The translations under genes were made by a program, and so were the position numbers. From Bacteroidales bacterium (GTDB lineage Bacteria > Bacteroidota > Bacteroidia > Bacteroidales > VadinHA17): a stretch of DNA of 64,000 nt. Position 1 is the first letter of the stretch. Each line of letters begins with the position of its first letter. Shown here in pieces: positions 45,360 through 55,300 of this stretch. Under the pieces are notes generated by a model, which saw nothing but the letters and a program-made list of their open reading frames with translations, had not been told where the DNA came from and searched no databases. The stretch is from contig JADKBK010000005.1 of assembly GCA_016715075.1 (NCBI GenBank), positions 124,001 to 188,000 on the forward strand. Direction: 5' to 3'.

Positions 45360-45590
45360 AACACGGAGTCACGTGGAGTTATCACTGAGTAGCACTGTTT
45401 TAATAATCAGGAAGTAAATTTTGTTTCAGATTCTCCGTGAAACTAAGTGCAAAACTCCCTGTCTACAGGCTACTCTTTGTACACATTTATATAAAGTTCA
45501 GAGAACTCATACCATAATACGCTGAAATACAATATGAACTTATGATTGCAGAAGACACATGAGATTCCTCGCTCCGCTCGGAATGACATT
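45360..45590. repeat. Dispersed repeats in the gap before rpsU
   Basis: ACACGGAGTCACGTGGAG and ATCACTGAGTAGCACTG (45362-45400) belong to the CACGGAG/CACTGAG repeat type seen at 24915 and 26037. ATTCCTCGCTCCGCTCGGAAT (45564-45584) is a sequence I recognise as widely dispersed between bacterial genes. The rest of 45349-45943 holds no clear gene apart from a 31-codon frame at 45696-45791 that has AGGAGG six bases before its ATG; its reality is doubtful. Confidence 0.6.
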
Positions 45591-45883
45591 TCTTTATTAG
45601 GAGAGGGAGGGAGAAGCGGCGATTCGAACGATACTTATTTAGATGCCGATTTCTCTAAATTTTGAATCTGGTTTAGAATTTATCCAGGAGGCAAGATGTG
45701 TACAAAGATAAGGTCTACAGGCCAGGCAGGCGTGAAACTCAGTGGTAAAAAAAATAAGTCAGATCTTTGGAAAAGGGTTATTTTTTTGTAACTTTAGTAA
45801 CAAATAAAGTGGGAAAAGGGTATCTCAGTAATTTCACGCACAATAAAAATATCGCACTATGATTAATTTTAATCCTTAAAAGT

Positions 45884-45914
45884 TTTGAAAAGAATTTTTC
45901 TATTTCTAACTTTG
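45884..45914 (+). promoter_or_regulatory. rpsU promoter
   Basis: TTTG (45884-45887), 19 bases, then TAACTTTG (45907-45914) fits the Bacteroidota sigma-ABfr consensus TTTG-N19-TAnnTTTG. It lies 29 bases before the rpsU start codon. Confidence 0.75.
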
Positions 45915-45943
45915 CGCCTCGTTTAAAAACAGAATTTCAGATT

Positions 45944-46135
45944 ATGATTATTGTACCATTAAAAGAAGGCGAGAATATTGAACGGGCATTAAAGAAGTTC
46001 AAGAGAAAGTTCGAAAAGACTGGAGTAATTCGTGAACTTAGATCACGTCAGGCTTTTATAAAGCCTTCAGTACGCCGCAGGGAAGAGATCAAGAAGGCTA
46101 TGTATGTTCAGAAGATGCAGGAAAGCGAAGAGTAA
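45944..46135 (+). CDS. rpsU: 30S ribosomal protein S21
   Basis: The 63-residue protein (MIIVPLKEGENIERALKKFKRKFEKTG) is basic and helical, the standard size and sequence of S21 in Bacteroidota. It binds near the 3' end of 16S rRNA on the small subunit. A clear promoter lies just upstream, and xerC/D and hpf follow, a gene order common in the group. Confidence 0.96.
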   Translation: MIIVPLKEGENIERALKKFKRKFEKTGVIRELRSRQAFIKPSVRRREEIKKAMYVQKMQESEE

Positions 46136-46186
46136 TTCGTATTTCTTGTTCTTTTTTTATTAACTATCGGATACGGGGGTTCCTTC

Positions 46187-47074
46187 ATGGATTATAAGGA
46201 ATCATTCTTACAATATCTGCAAATCGAGAAGCGGTATTCAGTTCATACTGTGAGGTCATATTTAAATGATCTTGATCAGTTTTTTTTGTTTTTAACAGCA
46301 CAGGGGCAATCTTCTGATCCGCTACCTGTGACCTCACACGATATAAGGGCATGGGTAGTCAGTATGCTCGACAACAATTATTCAGCAGTAAGTGTGCACC
46401 GGAAGATATCCTGTCTGAGGGTATTTTACAGGTATCTGAGAAAAGAGGGTATTGTAAAGGGTGATCCGCTTGAGAAGGTATCGCTTCCAAAGAGGAAAAA
46501 GAGTCTTCCCGTATTTGTGGAGGAGGGGGCTCTTGACAATTTGCTTGACAGTTATACTTTTGGTGATGACTTTGCAGGGATAAGGAACAGGACAATTATT
46601 GAGATGCTTTACCTGACTGGCATGAGAAGGGCAGAGTTGATTGGGTTGAGGAATAATGATGTTGATCTTGAGGATGGTTCTTTAAAAGTAACGGGGAAGA
46701 GGAACAAGCAGCGGATAATTCCTGTTGTGAAATCTTTTGCAGAGAGGCTTAAGGAATATATGACTGTAAGGGATGGAACGGTTGAATCGGCAAATGACGG
46801 TTGGTTTTTTGTTACTGACAGCGGGAACAAGTTATATGATAAATATGTTTATAATACTGTTAACAGGTACCTGGCGATGGTAACAACTATAGAGAAGAAG
46901 AGTCCTCATATTTTAAGGCACACATTTGCCACACATATGCTTAACAGGGGGGCTGATCTTAATTCTATCAAGGAGTTGCTTGGACATGCAAACCTGTCGG
47001 CAACGCAGATTTACACGCATAATACCTTTGAGAAGCTCAAGAATATATATAAACAGGCTCATCCAAGAGCTTAA
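46187..47074 (+). CDS. xerC: Tyrosine recombinase XerC/XerD
   Basis: The 295-residue protein has an N-terminal SAM-like core-binding domain (KESFLQYLQIEKRYSVHTVRSYLNDL). The catalytic set is complete: Arg147 (TGMRRAE), Lys171, His241 and Arg244 (HILRHTFATHML), His267 (LLGHANL) and Tyr276 (IYTHN). It should resolve chromosome dimers at dif with a partner Xer protein. The place after rpsU and before hpf fits the chromosomal housekeeping recombinase, not an element integrase. XerC and XerD cannot be separated with confidence here. Confidence 0.92.
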   Translation: MDYKESFLQYLQIEKRYSVHTVRSYLNDLDQFFLFLTAQGQSSDPLPVTSHDIRAWVVSMLDNNYSAVSVHRKISCLRVFYRYLRKEGIVKGDPLEKVSLPKRKKSLPVFVEEGALDNLLDSYTFGDDFAGIRNRTIIEMLYLTGMRRAELIGLRNNDVDLEDGSLKVTGKRNKQRIIPVVKSFAERLKEYMTVRDGTVESANDGWFFVTDSGNKLYDKYVYNTVNRYLAMVTTIEKKSPHILRHTFATHMLNRGADLNSIKELLGHANLSATQIYTHNTFEKLKNIYKQAHPRA

Positions 47075-47103
47075 ATATTAATCAAAAAAGAGGAGGAACT
47101 ACT

Positions 47104-47403
47104 ATGAACATTCAGATTCATTCGGTGAGATTTGATGCTGATAAGAAGCTAATCGACTTTGTTCATCAGAAACTGGAAAAGCTCGCCCAGTTTGGTGAGG
47201 ATATTGTAAATGCCGAAGTATACCTTAGGCTTGACAAGGATCAGGAGCGTGAGAATAAAATCAGCGAAATAAAGGTGGAGATCTCGGGTAGTTCCCTGTT
47301 TGCAAAAAAGCAGAGTAAATCTTTTGAAGAGTCAACTGATGAGGCGATAGATGCTCTTAAGAAGCAGATAACCAGGTACAAGCAAAAGAAGAGAGGCATC
47401 TGA
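47104..47403 (+). CDS. hpf: Ribosome hibernation-promoting factor (HPF/YfiA)
   Basis: The 99-residue protein (MNIQIHSVRFDADKKLIDFVHQKLEKL, then VEISGSSLFAKKQSKSFEESTDEAIDALKKQI) is the short form of the HPF/RaiA family. It binds the decoding centre of idle ribosomes. It lies 29 bases after xer, with GAGGAG before the ATG, which is a strong ribosome-binding site for this phylum. Confidence 0.95.
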   Translation: MNIQIHSVRFDADKKLIDFVHQKLEKLAQFGEDIVNAEVYLRLDKDQERENKISEIKVEISGSSLFAKKQSKSFEESTDEAIDALKKQITRYKQKKRGI

Positions 47404-47434
47404 AAAATCTCTTGATAAAAATACGCAGATTTAT

Positions 47435-47466
47435 TTTGAATAATAAAATTTAAATTCATACATTTG
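47435..47466 (+). promoter_or_regulatory. Promoter of the tRNA-tuf operon
   Basis: TTTG (47435-47438), 20 bases, then TACATTTG (47459-47466) matches the Bacteroidota promoter consensus, 51 bases before the first tRNA. Confidence 0.7.
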
Positions 47467-47517
47467 CAAACCGTTTTTTGAGGGTTATTTATGCTCTCGC
47501 GGTGCGTTCTTTAAATT

Positions 47518-47591
47518 GCCGATGTAGCTCAGTTGGCCAGAGCAGCTGATTTGTAATCTGCAGGTCGGGGGTTCGAATCCCTTCATCGGCT
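47518..47591 (+). tRNA. tRNA-Thr (TGT)
   Basis: Acceptor GCCGATG pairs with CATCGGC; the D arm is AGCTCAGTTGGCCAGAGC; anticodon loop TTTGTAA gives TGT; the T arm has GGTTCGAATCC. No CCA is encoded. First of four tRNAs before tuf. Confidence 0.96.
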
Positions 47592-47640
47592 CTTGAAAGA
47601 CTTGTAAAAGTGTGTCTTAAGAGTACAACTCTGTTTTATA

Positions 47641-47723
47641 GGGGAGATACCAAAGCGGCCAACTGGGGCAGACTGTAAATCTGCTGGCAAATGCCTTCGT
47701 AGGTTCGAATCCTGCTCTCCCCA
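47641..47723 (+). tRNA. tRNA-Tyr (GTA)
   Basis: Acceptor GGGGAGA pairs with TCTCCCC; anticodon stem GCAGA/TCTGC with loop CTGTAAA gives GTA. The long variable arm (GGCAAATGCC) is that expected for bacterial tRNA-Tyr. CCA is not encoded. Confidence 0.96.
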
Positions 47724-47793
47724 CATAAAACGGGTTCTGTCCGGTAACGGTCAGGGTTATTTTGGAGTAAGGGCTCTTTTGGACGATATTTAA

Positions 47794-47866
47794 GCGGGAG
47801 TAGCTCAGTTGGTAGAGCATTAGCCTTCCAAGCTAAGGGTCGCGGTTTCGAGTACCGTCTCCCGCT
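47794..47866 (+). tRNA. tRNA-Gly (TCC)
   Basis: Acceptor GCGGGAG pairs with CTCCCGC; anticodon stem TTAGC/GCTAA with loop CTTCCAA gives TCC. T loop TTCGAGT with stem GCGGT/ACCGT, including one G-T pair. Confidence 0.96.
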
Positions 47867-47877
47867 CATTTTTTGCG

Positions 47878-47949
47878 GCCAGAGTAGCTCAGGGGTAGAG
47901 CACTTCCTTGGTAAGGAAGGGGTCGGGGGTTCAATTCCCCCCTCCGGCT
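47878..47949 (+). tRNA. tRNA-Thr (GGT)
   Basis: Anticodon stem CTTCC/GGAAG with loop TTGGTAA gives GGT. Acceptor GCCAGAG and CTCCGGC pair except for an A-C mismatch at the fourth position. T arm GGGGGTTCAATTCCCCC is intact. It lies 59 bases before tuf. Confidence 0.93.
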
Positions 47950-48008
47950 CAACATGAAATTTGATTATAATTGATTATAGATAAACTTAATTTAATACGC
48001 TTGGAGTT

Positions 48009-49196
48009 ATGGCAAAAGAAAAATTTGACAGGTCGAAACCGCACGTAAATATTGGTACAATTGGTCACGTTGACCATGGCAAAACCACCTTGACGGCAGC
48101 GATCACTATGGTCCTTGCCAAAAAGGGTCTCTCTGAAGTCAGGGATTTTGACTCAATTGATAATGCACCTGAAGAAAAGGAAAGGGGTATTACAATCAAT
48201 ACAGCACACGTTGAATATCAGACGGCTAATCGTCACTATGCACACGTTGACTGCCCCGGACATGCTGACTATATTAAGAATATGGTTACAGGTGCTGCCC
48301 AGATGGACGGTGCGATACTTGTTGTTGCTGCCGATGACGGACCAATGCCTCAGACACGTGAACATATCCTGCTCGCTCACCAGGTTAACGTACCTCAGGT
48401 GCTCGTGTTCATGAATAAAGTTGATATGGTTGAAGATGAAGAGCTTCTCGAACTTGTTGAAATGGAGGTTCGTGATCTTCTTAACTTCTATAAATTTGAC
48501 GGCGACAATGCTCCTGTTATCAGGGGTTCAGCACTTGGTGCAATGCACGGTGAAGCCAAATGGGAAGAGAAAGTTATGGAGCTTATGAATGCAGTTGATT
48601 CATATATTCCTATTCCTCCCCGCGAAAATGAAAAACCTTTTCTTATGCCTGTTGAAGACGTCTTTTCAATCACAGGCCGTGGTACAGTTGCTACAGGCCG
48701 TATTGAACCAGGAGTTGTCAATACAGGTGATGAACTTGAACTGATAGGTCTCGGCGCAACAAAACGTAAGTCAATCTGTACTGGTGTTGAGATGTTCCGT
48801 AAGATCCTTGACAGAGGAGAAGCTGGCGATAACGTTGGTCTTCTGCTTCGCGGCGTTGATAAAAAAGAGATCAAAAGAGGTATGGTACTTGCCAAGCCAG
48901 GTTCAATAACACCTCACACAAAAATCAAAGCTGAGGTTTATGTTCTTAAGAAAGAAGAAGGCGGACGTCATACTCCATTCCACAATAAATACCGTCCTCA
49001 GTTCTATGTAAGGACTCTTGATATAACAGGTGAGATCACTCTTCCTGAAGGAACCGAAATGGTTATGCCTGGTGATAACGTTACTATTACTGTCGAACTT
49101 ATCTATCCGGTTGCTATTAATGTAGGTCTGCGTTTTGCTATCCGTGAAGGCGGCAGAACAGTAGGTGCCGGACAGGTGACTGAAATTGTTGAATAG
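48009..49196 (+). CDS. tuf: Elongation factor Tu
   Basis: The 395-residue GTPase has GHVDHGKTT (P loop), [12 protein letters not shown] (switch I), DCPGHADY (G3), MNKVDMV (G4) and a full domain 2/3 ending [14 protein letters not shown]. It delivers aminoacyl-tRNA to the ribosome. The gene is embedded among tRNA genes and ahead of secE-nusG, the standard Bacteroidota layout, so tRNAs and tuf are probably cut from one transcript. Confidence 0.98.
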   Translation: MAKEKFDRSKPHVNIGTIGHVDHGKTTLTAAITMVLAKKGLSEVRDFDSIDNAPEEKERGITINTAHVEYQTANRHYAHVDCPGHADYIKNMVTGAAQMDGAILVVAADDGPMPQTREHILLAHQVNVPQVLVFMNKVDMVEDEELLELVEMEVRDLLNFYKFDGDNAPVIRGSALGAMHGEAKWEEKVMELMNAVDSYIPIPPRENEKPFLMPVEDVFSITGRGTVATGRIEPGVVNTGDELELIGLGATKRKSICTGVEMFRKILDRGEAGDNVGLLLRGVDKKEIKRGMVLAKPGSITPHTKIKAEVYVLKKEEGGRHTPFHNKYRPQFYVRTLDITGEITLPEGTEMVMPGDNVTITVELIYPVAINVGLRFAIREGGRTVGAGQVTEIVE

Positions 49197-49215
49197 GCGT
49201 TTTGGAAATATTTAT

Positions 49216-49243
49216 GTAGGGAACGGTTACGGCCGTTCCCTAC
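49216..49243 (+). repeat. 28-base hairpin between tuf and tRNA-Trp
   Basis: GTAGGGAACGG and CCGTTCCCTAC form a perfect 11-base stem with loop TTACGG. There is no T-run, so it is not a classical terminator. It could mark RNA processing or be a dispersed repeat related to that at 42034-42061. Confidence 0.75.
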
Positions 49244-49248
49244 CAAAT

Positions 49249-49321
49249 ACGGGTGTAGCTCAGTTGGTAGAGCACTGGTCTCCAAAACCAGGTGTCGGGA
49301 GTTCGAGTCTCTCCTCCCGTG
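49249..49321 (+). tRNA. tRNA-Trp (CCA)
   Basis: Anticodon stem CTGGT/ACCAG with loop CTCCAAA gives CCA. Acceptor ACGGGTG and CTCCCGT pair with one T-T mismatch at the sixth position. Located between tuf and secE as usual for the phylum. Confidence 0.95.
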
Positions 49322-49337
49322 CTAAATTTTTAGTAAA

Positions 49338-49529
49338 ATGAATATAAAAGGATATTTTCAGGAATCATACACGGAACTCATGCACAAGGTGACCTGGCCT
49401 ACATGGAGTGAGCTTCAGAACAGCGCCGTTTTAGTGATGGTCGCTTCCCTGATTTTTGCACTCATAGTGTCTGGAATGGATTTCATCTTTAGCAGGGCAA
49501 TGGAATTTATTTACAGTTTGTTATACTAA
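49338..49529 (+). CDS. secE: Preprotein translocase subunit SecE
   Basis: The 63-residue protein has the short single-helix form: the amphipathic [25 protein letters not shown], then a membrane helix ([21 protein letters not shown]). SecE clamps SecY in the inner-membrane channel. It lies between tRNA-Trp and nusG, 14 bases from the latter. Confidence 0.96.
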   Translation: MNIKGYFQESYTELMHKVTWPTWSELQNSAVLVMVASLIFALIVSGMDFIFSRAMEFIYSLLY

Positions 49530-49543
49530 CAGGAGACGTTGCA

Positions 49544-50092
49544 ATGAGTGAGAATATAAAAAGGTGGTATGTGTTAAGAGCTATCGGTGGAAAGGAAAAA
49601 AAAGTAAAAGAGTATATCGACAGCGAAGTAGCACGCCTTAAACTTGAGGAGTATGTCTCACAGGTTCTGATCCCTACTGAAAAGGTTTATCAGATCAGGG
49701 CCGGCAAAAAAATCAGCAAGGAGAGAACTTTTTTTCCAGGCTATGTGCTTGTTGAAGCAATCCTGGTTGGAGAGATCCCTCACCTTTTGAGGAATGTGCC
49801 AAATGTAATCGGTTTTCTGGGATCACAGGACGGTGAACCTGTTCCCCTGAGGAAAGCTGAAATAAACCGTATTCTCGGAAAAGTTGATGAACTGAATGCA
49901 AGTGATGAGGAGCTGAATGTTCCTTTCTTCGTCGGTGAATCGGTAAAAGTGATAGACGGACCATTCAACAGCTTCACAGGCATAATTGAAGAGGTGAATG
50001 ATGAAAAGAAAAAGCTCAAGGTTATGGTTAAAATATTCGGACGTAAAACCCCGCTTGAGCTCAGTTTTATGCAGGTAGAAAAAGAGAATTAA
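49544..50092 (+). CDS. nusG: Transcription termination/antitermination factor NusG
   Basis: The 182-residue protein has the NGN domain ([46 protein letters not shown]) and a C-terminal KOW domain ([32 protein letters not shown]). It binds the RNA polymerase clamp and couples transcription to Rho or ribosomes. AGGAGAC precedes the start. Confidence 0.97.
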   Translation: MSENIKRWYVLRAIGGKEKKVKEYIDSEVARLKLEEYVSQVLIPTEKVYQIRAGKKISKERTFFPGYVLVEAILVGEIPHLLRNVPNVIGFLGSQDGEPVPLRKAEINRILGKVDELNASDEELNVPFFVGESVKVIDGPFNSFTGIIEEVNDEKKKLKVMVKIFGRKTPLELSFMQVEKEN

Positions 50093-50175
50093 CAGAAGAT
50101 ATTGATAGTTGTAATATTCATAATGCTTCCTGAATAACTATCAAGCTCTCGCAATAAATACGCAAATTTAAAATT

Positions 50176-50616
50176 ATGGCAAAAGAAGTTGCTGGACTTA
50201 TCAAGTTACAGATCAAAGGCGGAGCTGCTAATCCATCGCCACCTGTAGGACCCGCACTGGGTTCAAAAGGTGTTAACATAATGGATTTCTGCAAGCAATT
50301 TAATGCGAGGACTCAGGACAAGGCTGGAAAAGTAATACCGGTAGTTATAACGGTTTATGCAGATAAATCGTTTGAATTTGTAACAAAAACACCACCGGTT
50401 GCCGTACAGCTCCTTGAGGTTGCTAAAGCAAAGAAGGGTTCTCAGGAACCTAACAGAGACAAGGTAGCATCAATTTCCTGGGACCAGGTAAAAACAATTG
50501 CTACGGATAAAATGGAGGATCTGAACTGTTTTACAGTTGAGGCCGCGATGAGAATGGTAGCTGGTACAGCCAGAAGTATGGGAATCACCGTTAGAGGAGA
50601 ATTCCCCGTAAAATAA
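50176..50616 (+). CDS. rplK: 50S ribosomal protein L11
   Basis: The 146-residue protein has the N-terminal proline-rich [33 protein letters not shown] and the RNA-binding C-terminal part ending [19 protein letters not shown]11 shapes the GTPase-associated centre. An 83-base leader separates it from nusG; rplA follows after 15 bases. Confidence 0.98.
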   Translation: MAKEVAGLIKLQIKGGAANPSPPVGPALGSKGVNIMDFCKQFNARTQDKAGKVIPVVITVYADKSFEFVTKTPPVAVQLLEVAKAKKGSQEPNRDKVASISWDQVKTIATDKMEDLNCFTVEAAMRMVAGTARSMGITVRGEFPVK

Positions 50617-50631
50617 TTAATAGGAGAAAAA

Positions 50632-51327
50632 ATGACTAAACTTACCAAGAACCAGAAGTTTGCTCTTGAAAAATTAGACAAGGACAGACTTTATACATTG
50701 AAAGAGGCTTCCTCTTTGGTTAAGGAAATGACTAAAACCAAATTTGATGCTTCTGTCGATTTAGATGTAAGGTTAGGAATAGATCCAAGAAAATCCAATC
50801 AGATGGTTCGTGGCGTTGTTTCACTTCCAAACGGAACAGGTAGAGAGACCAGGGTACTGGTACTCTGTACTCCCGATAAGGAAGCTGAAGCTAAAGAAGC
50901 CGGAGCCGATTTTGTTGGTCTTGACGATTTCGTCGATAAGATCAAAGGTGGTTGGACAGATATGGATGTTATTATAACCATGCCATCCGTTATGGGAAAG
51001 GTCGGTCAGTTAGGTAGAATACTCGGTCCTCGCGGACTGATGCCAAACCCAAAAAGTGGTACTGTTACTATGGAAATTGGTAAGGCTGTTAAAGAAGTGA
51101 AGCAGGGTAAGATTGATTTCAAGGTTGATAAAACAGGAATCATTCATGCCTCAATAGGAAAAGTCTCATTTGAGTCCCAGAAGATCGTCGAGAATGCAAG
51201 AGAGTTTATCTCAATGGTAAACAAACTGAAACCGGCTGCTGCAAAAGGTACCTACATACGTAGCGTATTTCTTTCCAGCACTATGAGTCCGGGGGTTAAG
51301 ATCGATCCAAAAGGTCTTGATGATTAA
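50632..51327 (+). CDS. rplA: 50S ribosomal protein L1
   Basis: The 231-residue protein contains the family signature [32 protein letters not shown]1 forms the mobile stalk at the E site and in many bacteria represses the L11-L1 transcript by binding its mRNA; no clear binding mimic was assigned here. GGAGAAAAA precedes the start. Confidence 0.98.
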   Translation: MTKLTKNQKFALEKLDKDRLYTLKEASSLVKEMTKTKFDASVDLDVRLGIDPRKSNQMVRGVVSLPNGTGRETRVLVLCTPDKEAEAKEAGADFVGLDDFVDKIKGGWTDMDVIITMPSVMGKVGQLGRILGPRGLMPNPKSGTVTMEIGKAVKEVKQGKIDFKVDKTGIIHASIGKVSFESQKIVENAREFISMVNKLKPAAAKGTYIRSVFLSSTMSPGVKIDPKGLDD

Positions 51328-51353
51328 TTATTTAAGTAAATTCTTGAAAGAAA

Positions 51354-51875
51354 ATGAGACGGGAAGAAAAAAATGCTATCATAGACAGCCTTGCTGAGAG
51401 AATCAAAGAGTACAGTCACTTTTATCTGACTGATACTGCTCAGCTTAATGCAGCTGATACAAGTGACCTGAGAAGAAAGTGCTTTAATAATGATATTAAA
51501 CTTATCGTTGTGAAAAACACCCTCCTCAAAAGAGCACTTGAGCAGTCTAATGTGAACTTTGAAGAACTATATCCGGTTCTTAAAGGTACTACGTCCATCA
51601 TGTTTACAAATGCAGGTAATTCCCCAGCTAAGCTGATAAAGGAATTCCGCAGAAAACATGATAAACCTGTGCTTAAAGGCGCATACGTTCAGGAATCAGT
51701 TTATGTTGGCGACAATATGCTCGACGCTCTTGTCTCCATCAAAACTAAACAGGAACTGCTTGGAGATCTTATTATGCTCCTCCAGTCACCAGCCAAAAAC
51801 GTTATCGGTGCCCTGCAATCAGGTGGAACTAAAATTCATGGTGTTCTTGAAACACTATCAAAAAGAGAAGAATAA
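51354..51875 (+). CDS. rplJ: 50S ribosomal protein L10
   Basis: The 173-residue protein starts MRREEKNAIIDSLAERIKEYSHFYLTDTAQLN and carries the conserved VVKNTLLKRALE. L10 anchors L7/L12 dimers to the ribosome. Only 26 bases separate it from rplA, so the long autoregulatory leader known in E. coli would have to overlap rplA if it exists. Confidence 0.97.
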   Translation: MRREEKNAIIDSLAERIKEYSHFYLTDTAQLNAADTSDLRRKCFNNDIKLIVVKNTLLKRALEQSNVNFEELYPVLKGTTSIMFTNAGNSPAKLIKEFRRKHDKPVLKGAYVQESVYVGDNMLDALVSIKTKQELLGDLIMLLQSPAKNVIGALQSGGTKIHGVLETLSKREE

Positions 51876-51906
51876 TTAAAGTATAATCAATTAAAAATCA
51901 ATAAAT

Positions 51907-52284
51907 ATGGCAGATCTTAAGAAATTTGCAGAAGAACTTGTTAACTTATCTGTAAAAGAAGTAAACGAACTGGCTAAAATACTTAAAGACGAGTATGGCA
52001 TTGAACCCGCTGCTGCAGCTGTTGCTGTTGCCGGACCAGTTGCAAGTAGCGAAGCTGCTGCTGTTGAAGAAAAATCATCTTTCGATGTTATCCTCAAAGC
52101 TGCTGGCGGACAGAAATTGCAGATTGTTAAACTCGTGAAAGATATCACCGGACTCGGACTGAAAGAGGCTAAAGCGGTAGTTGATGCTGCTCCTTCTCCA
52201 GTTAAGGAAGGTGTTTCAAAAGATGAAGCTGAAGCAATAAAAAGTCAATTAGTAGAAGCAGGAGCTGAAGTTGAACTTAAATAG
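51907..52284 (+). CDS. rplL: 50S ribosomal protein L7/L12
   Basis: The 125-residue acidic protein has an N-terminal dimer helix region ([31 protein letters not shown]), an Ala-rich hinge ([13 protein letters not shown]) and the factor-binding C-terminal domain with [22 protein letters not shown]. It recruits translation GTPases. A strong hairpin follows before rpoB. Confidence 0.98.
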   Translation: MADLKKFAEELVNLSVKEVNELAKILKDEYGIEPAAAAVAVAGPVASSEAAAVEEKSSFDVILKAAGGQKLQIVKLVKDITGLGLKEAKAVVDAAPSPVKEGVSKDEAEAIKSQLVEAGAEVELK

Positions 52285-52311
52285 TTATACCTAATTGCTG
52301 GGTTATAGGTT

Positions 52312-52333
52312 TAGTCCCGATTTCTCGGGACTA
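52312..52333 (+). terminator. Attenuator/terminator between rplL and rpoB
   Basis: TAGTCCCGA and TCGGGACTA form a 9-base perfect stem with loop TTTC, followed by GGCCTTTTTGTTCTTTATTTT. This fits a partial intrinsic terminator, as known between rplL and rpoB in other bacteria, lowering rpoBC relative to ribosomal proteins. The stem shares the TCCCGA/TCGGGA core of the palindromes at 26055 and 28616. Confidence 0.8.
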
Positions 52334-52379
52334 GGCCTTTTTGTTCTTTATTTTATAAGTTCACTTAATCTTTTAATAA

Positions 52380-55300
52380 ATGTCCTCAAAAAATACCGAA
52401 AGAATAAGTTTCGCTTCCAGGAAGAATCAGCTGGAATACCCTGATTTTCTGGATATTCAGTTGAAATCATTCGGTGAGTTCTTTCAGCTTGGAACAACTC
52501 CCGAAAACAGGAAAAAAGAGGGTCTCTTTAAGGTCTTTACAGAGAATTTTCCTATAACTGATACAAGGAACAATTTCGTTCTTGAATTTCTGGATTACTA
52601 TATAGACCCTCCAAGATATACCATCGAGGAGTGTATCGAACGCGGACTTACTTTCAGCGTTCCTCTTAAAGCAAAACTGAAACTCTACTGCACCGATCCC
52701 GAACATGAGGATTTTGATACAGTAATCCAGGATGTATATCTTGGAACCGTTCCATATATGACGGAACGCGCTACATTCGTAATTAATGGTGCAGAAAGGG
52801 TTGTTGTATCCCAGCTGCACAGATCACCAGGCGTATTCTTTGGTCAGAGTATACATGCAAACGGTACTAAACTCTATTCAGCGAGAATAATCCCTTTCAA
52901 GGGCTCATGGATAGAATTTGCTACCGATATTAATAACGTCATGTATGCATATATCGACAGAAAGAAAAAACTGCCGGTAACAACATTGCTCCGGGCTATC
53001 GGTTTCGAAAGCGATAAGGAGATCCTTGAGATATTTAACCTTGCCGAAGAACATAAAGTCTCAAAAACAAATATCAAAAAACTAGTAGGACGCAAACTGG
53101 CAGCCAGGGTGCTGAGAACATGGGTTGAAGATTTTGTTGATGAGGATACAGGCGAGGTAGTTTCAATTGAAAGAAATGAGGTAATCCTCGACAGGGAAAC
53201 AATAATTGAATCAGAACACGTAGATCTTATTGTTGACTCAGGTGCAAAAGCGATCCTTCTGCACAGGGATGATACAACCCTGTCTGATTACGCAATCATA
53301 TATAATACTCTTCAGAAAGACCCGTGTAACTCTGAAAAAGAGGCAGTTATCTATATCTATCGTCAGCTGCGAAATGCAGAACCACCTGATGAAGCTACTG
53401 CACGCGATGTTATTGACAAACTCTTTTTCTCAGATAAGAGATATGATCTCGGTGAGGTCGGACGCTACAGGATAAACAAGAAACTGGGTCTCGAAACTGA
53501 TATGAATGTTAAAATCCTGACAAGGGAGGATATCATTAAAATCATCGGGTACCTGATTGAACTTATCAACTCCAAAACCGATATCGATGATATTGACCAC
53601 CTGAGCAACAGGAGAGTTCGTACAGTTGGTGAACAGTTATATTCACAGTTCGGAGTAGGCCTCGCCCGTATGGCACGTACCATACGAGAAAGGATGAATG
53701 TCAGGGATAATGAGGTGTTTACACCAGTCGATCTTATCAATTCCAAGACTCTCTCATCAGTGATCAATTCGTTCTTTGGAACAAATCAGCTTTCACAGTT
53801 CATGGATCAGACCAATCCGCTTGCTGAAATGACTCACAAAAGACGTTTGTCAGCTCTCGGACCAGGCGGACTTTCACGTGAACGCGCAGGATTTGAGGTA
53901 AGGGACGTTCACTATACACATTATGGCCGTCTCTGCCCAATTGAGACACCTGAAGGACCAAATATCGGTCTTATATCCTCACTTTGCGTTTATGCCAAAA
54001 TAAATTCACTCGGATTTATCGAAACCGCTTACCGCAAGGTAAAAGATGCACAGGTTGACTTTAGCGAAGATGGTATTGTTTGGCTTAGCGCTGAAGAGGA
54101 AGAAGAAAAAATGATTGCCCAGGCAAATGCTCCGCTTCTTAAAGACGGACATTTTGAAAATGTAAGGGCAAAATGCAGATACGAAGCCGATTATCCTTTT
54201 GAAGAGGTCACCAAGGTCGACCTTATGGATGTTGCTCCGAACCAGATTGCCTCAATAGCTGCTTCTCTCATTCCATTTCTCGAGCATGATGACGCCAACA
54301 GGGCACTCATGGGATCAAACATGATGAGACAGGCTGTACCGCTTATCAATCCCGAAGCACCAGTTGTTGGTACCGGACTTGAAGCACAGGTTATCAGAGA
54401 CAGCCGCATACTTTATATGGCTGAAGGCGACGGTATTGTTGAATTCGTTGATTCAAACGAGATCGTTATCAGATACACCCGCACAGACGAGGAGAAGTTT
54501 GTGAGCTTTGATGACGATATTAAGAGATATACACTTCCTAAATACAGGAAAACAAACCAGAATACCTGCATCAACCTTCTTCCGGTTGTAAGAAAGGGCG
54601 AAAAAGTTGTTAAAGGACAGGTTCTTACTGAAGGTTATGGAACAAAAGGTGGTGAACTCGCACTCGGAAGAAACCTTAAAGTGGCTTTCATGCCATGGAA
54701 AGGATATAACTTCGAGGATGCGATCGTAATCTCCGAGAAAGTTGTACAGGAAGACTTTTTTACTTCTGTACATATTGATGAATATCAGCTTGAGGTGCGC
54801 GATACTAAGCGTGGTCTTGAGGAACTTACTTCAGATATACCAAACGTAAGCGAGGAAGCAACTAAAAATCTCGATGAGAACGGTCTTATAAGAATCGGGG
54901 CACATATAAGACCCGGAGACATTCTTATTGGTAAGATAACACCAAAGGGAGAATCAGATCCTTCACCTGAAGAAAAACTTCTCAGAGCTATCTTCGGCGA
55001 TAAAGCAGGTGACGTAAAAGATGCTTCACTGAAAGCCGGACCATCTCTTGAAGGAGTAGTTATCGACAAGAAGCTCTTTACAAGGGCTATAAAAGACAGG
55101 AAAGCCAAGGCTGTTGAGAAACCAATGCTCGACAAAATTGAAACTGAATTCAACAGGAGCGTGGATGACCTGAAGGCAAGACTTGTTGACAAACTCTTTA
55201 TTCTTGTAAATGGTAAAACTTCACAGGGTGTTAAGGATTATCTGAACGTCGATGTGATTCCCAAAGGAAGCAAGTTCACTCTTAAACAGCTTCAGGAGGT

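Noticed and set aside
46187..47074. Xer recombinase as evidence for an integrated mobile element
   Set aside because: Its neighbours are rpsU and hpf, no attachment-site duplication or element genes are seen, and the sequence fits the housekeeping recombinase.
47518..49321. tRNA genes as an insertion site for a genomic island
   Set aside because: All five tRNAs are intact, no direct repeat of a tRNA 3' end was found, and the genes around them are core genes in the normal order.
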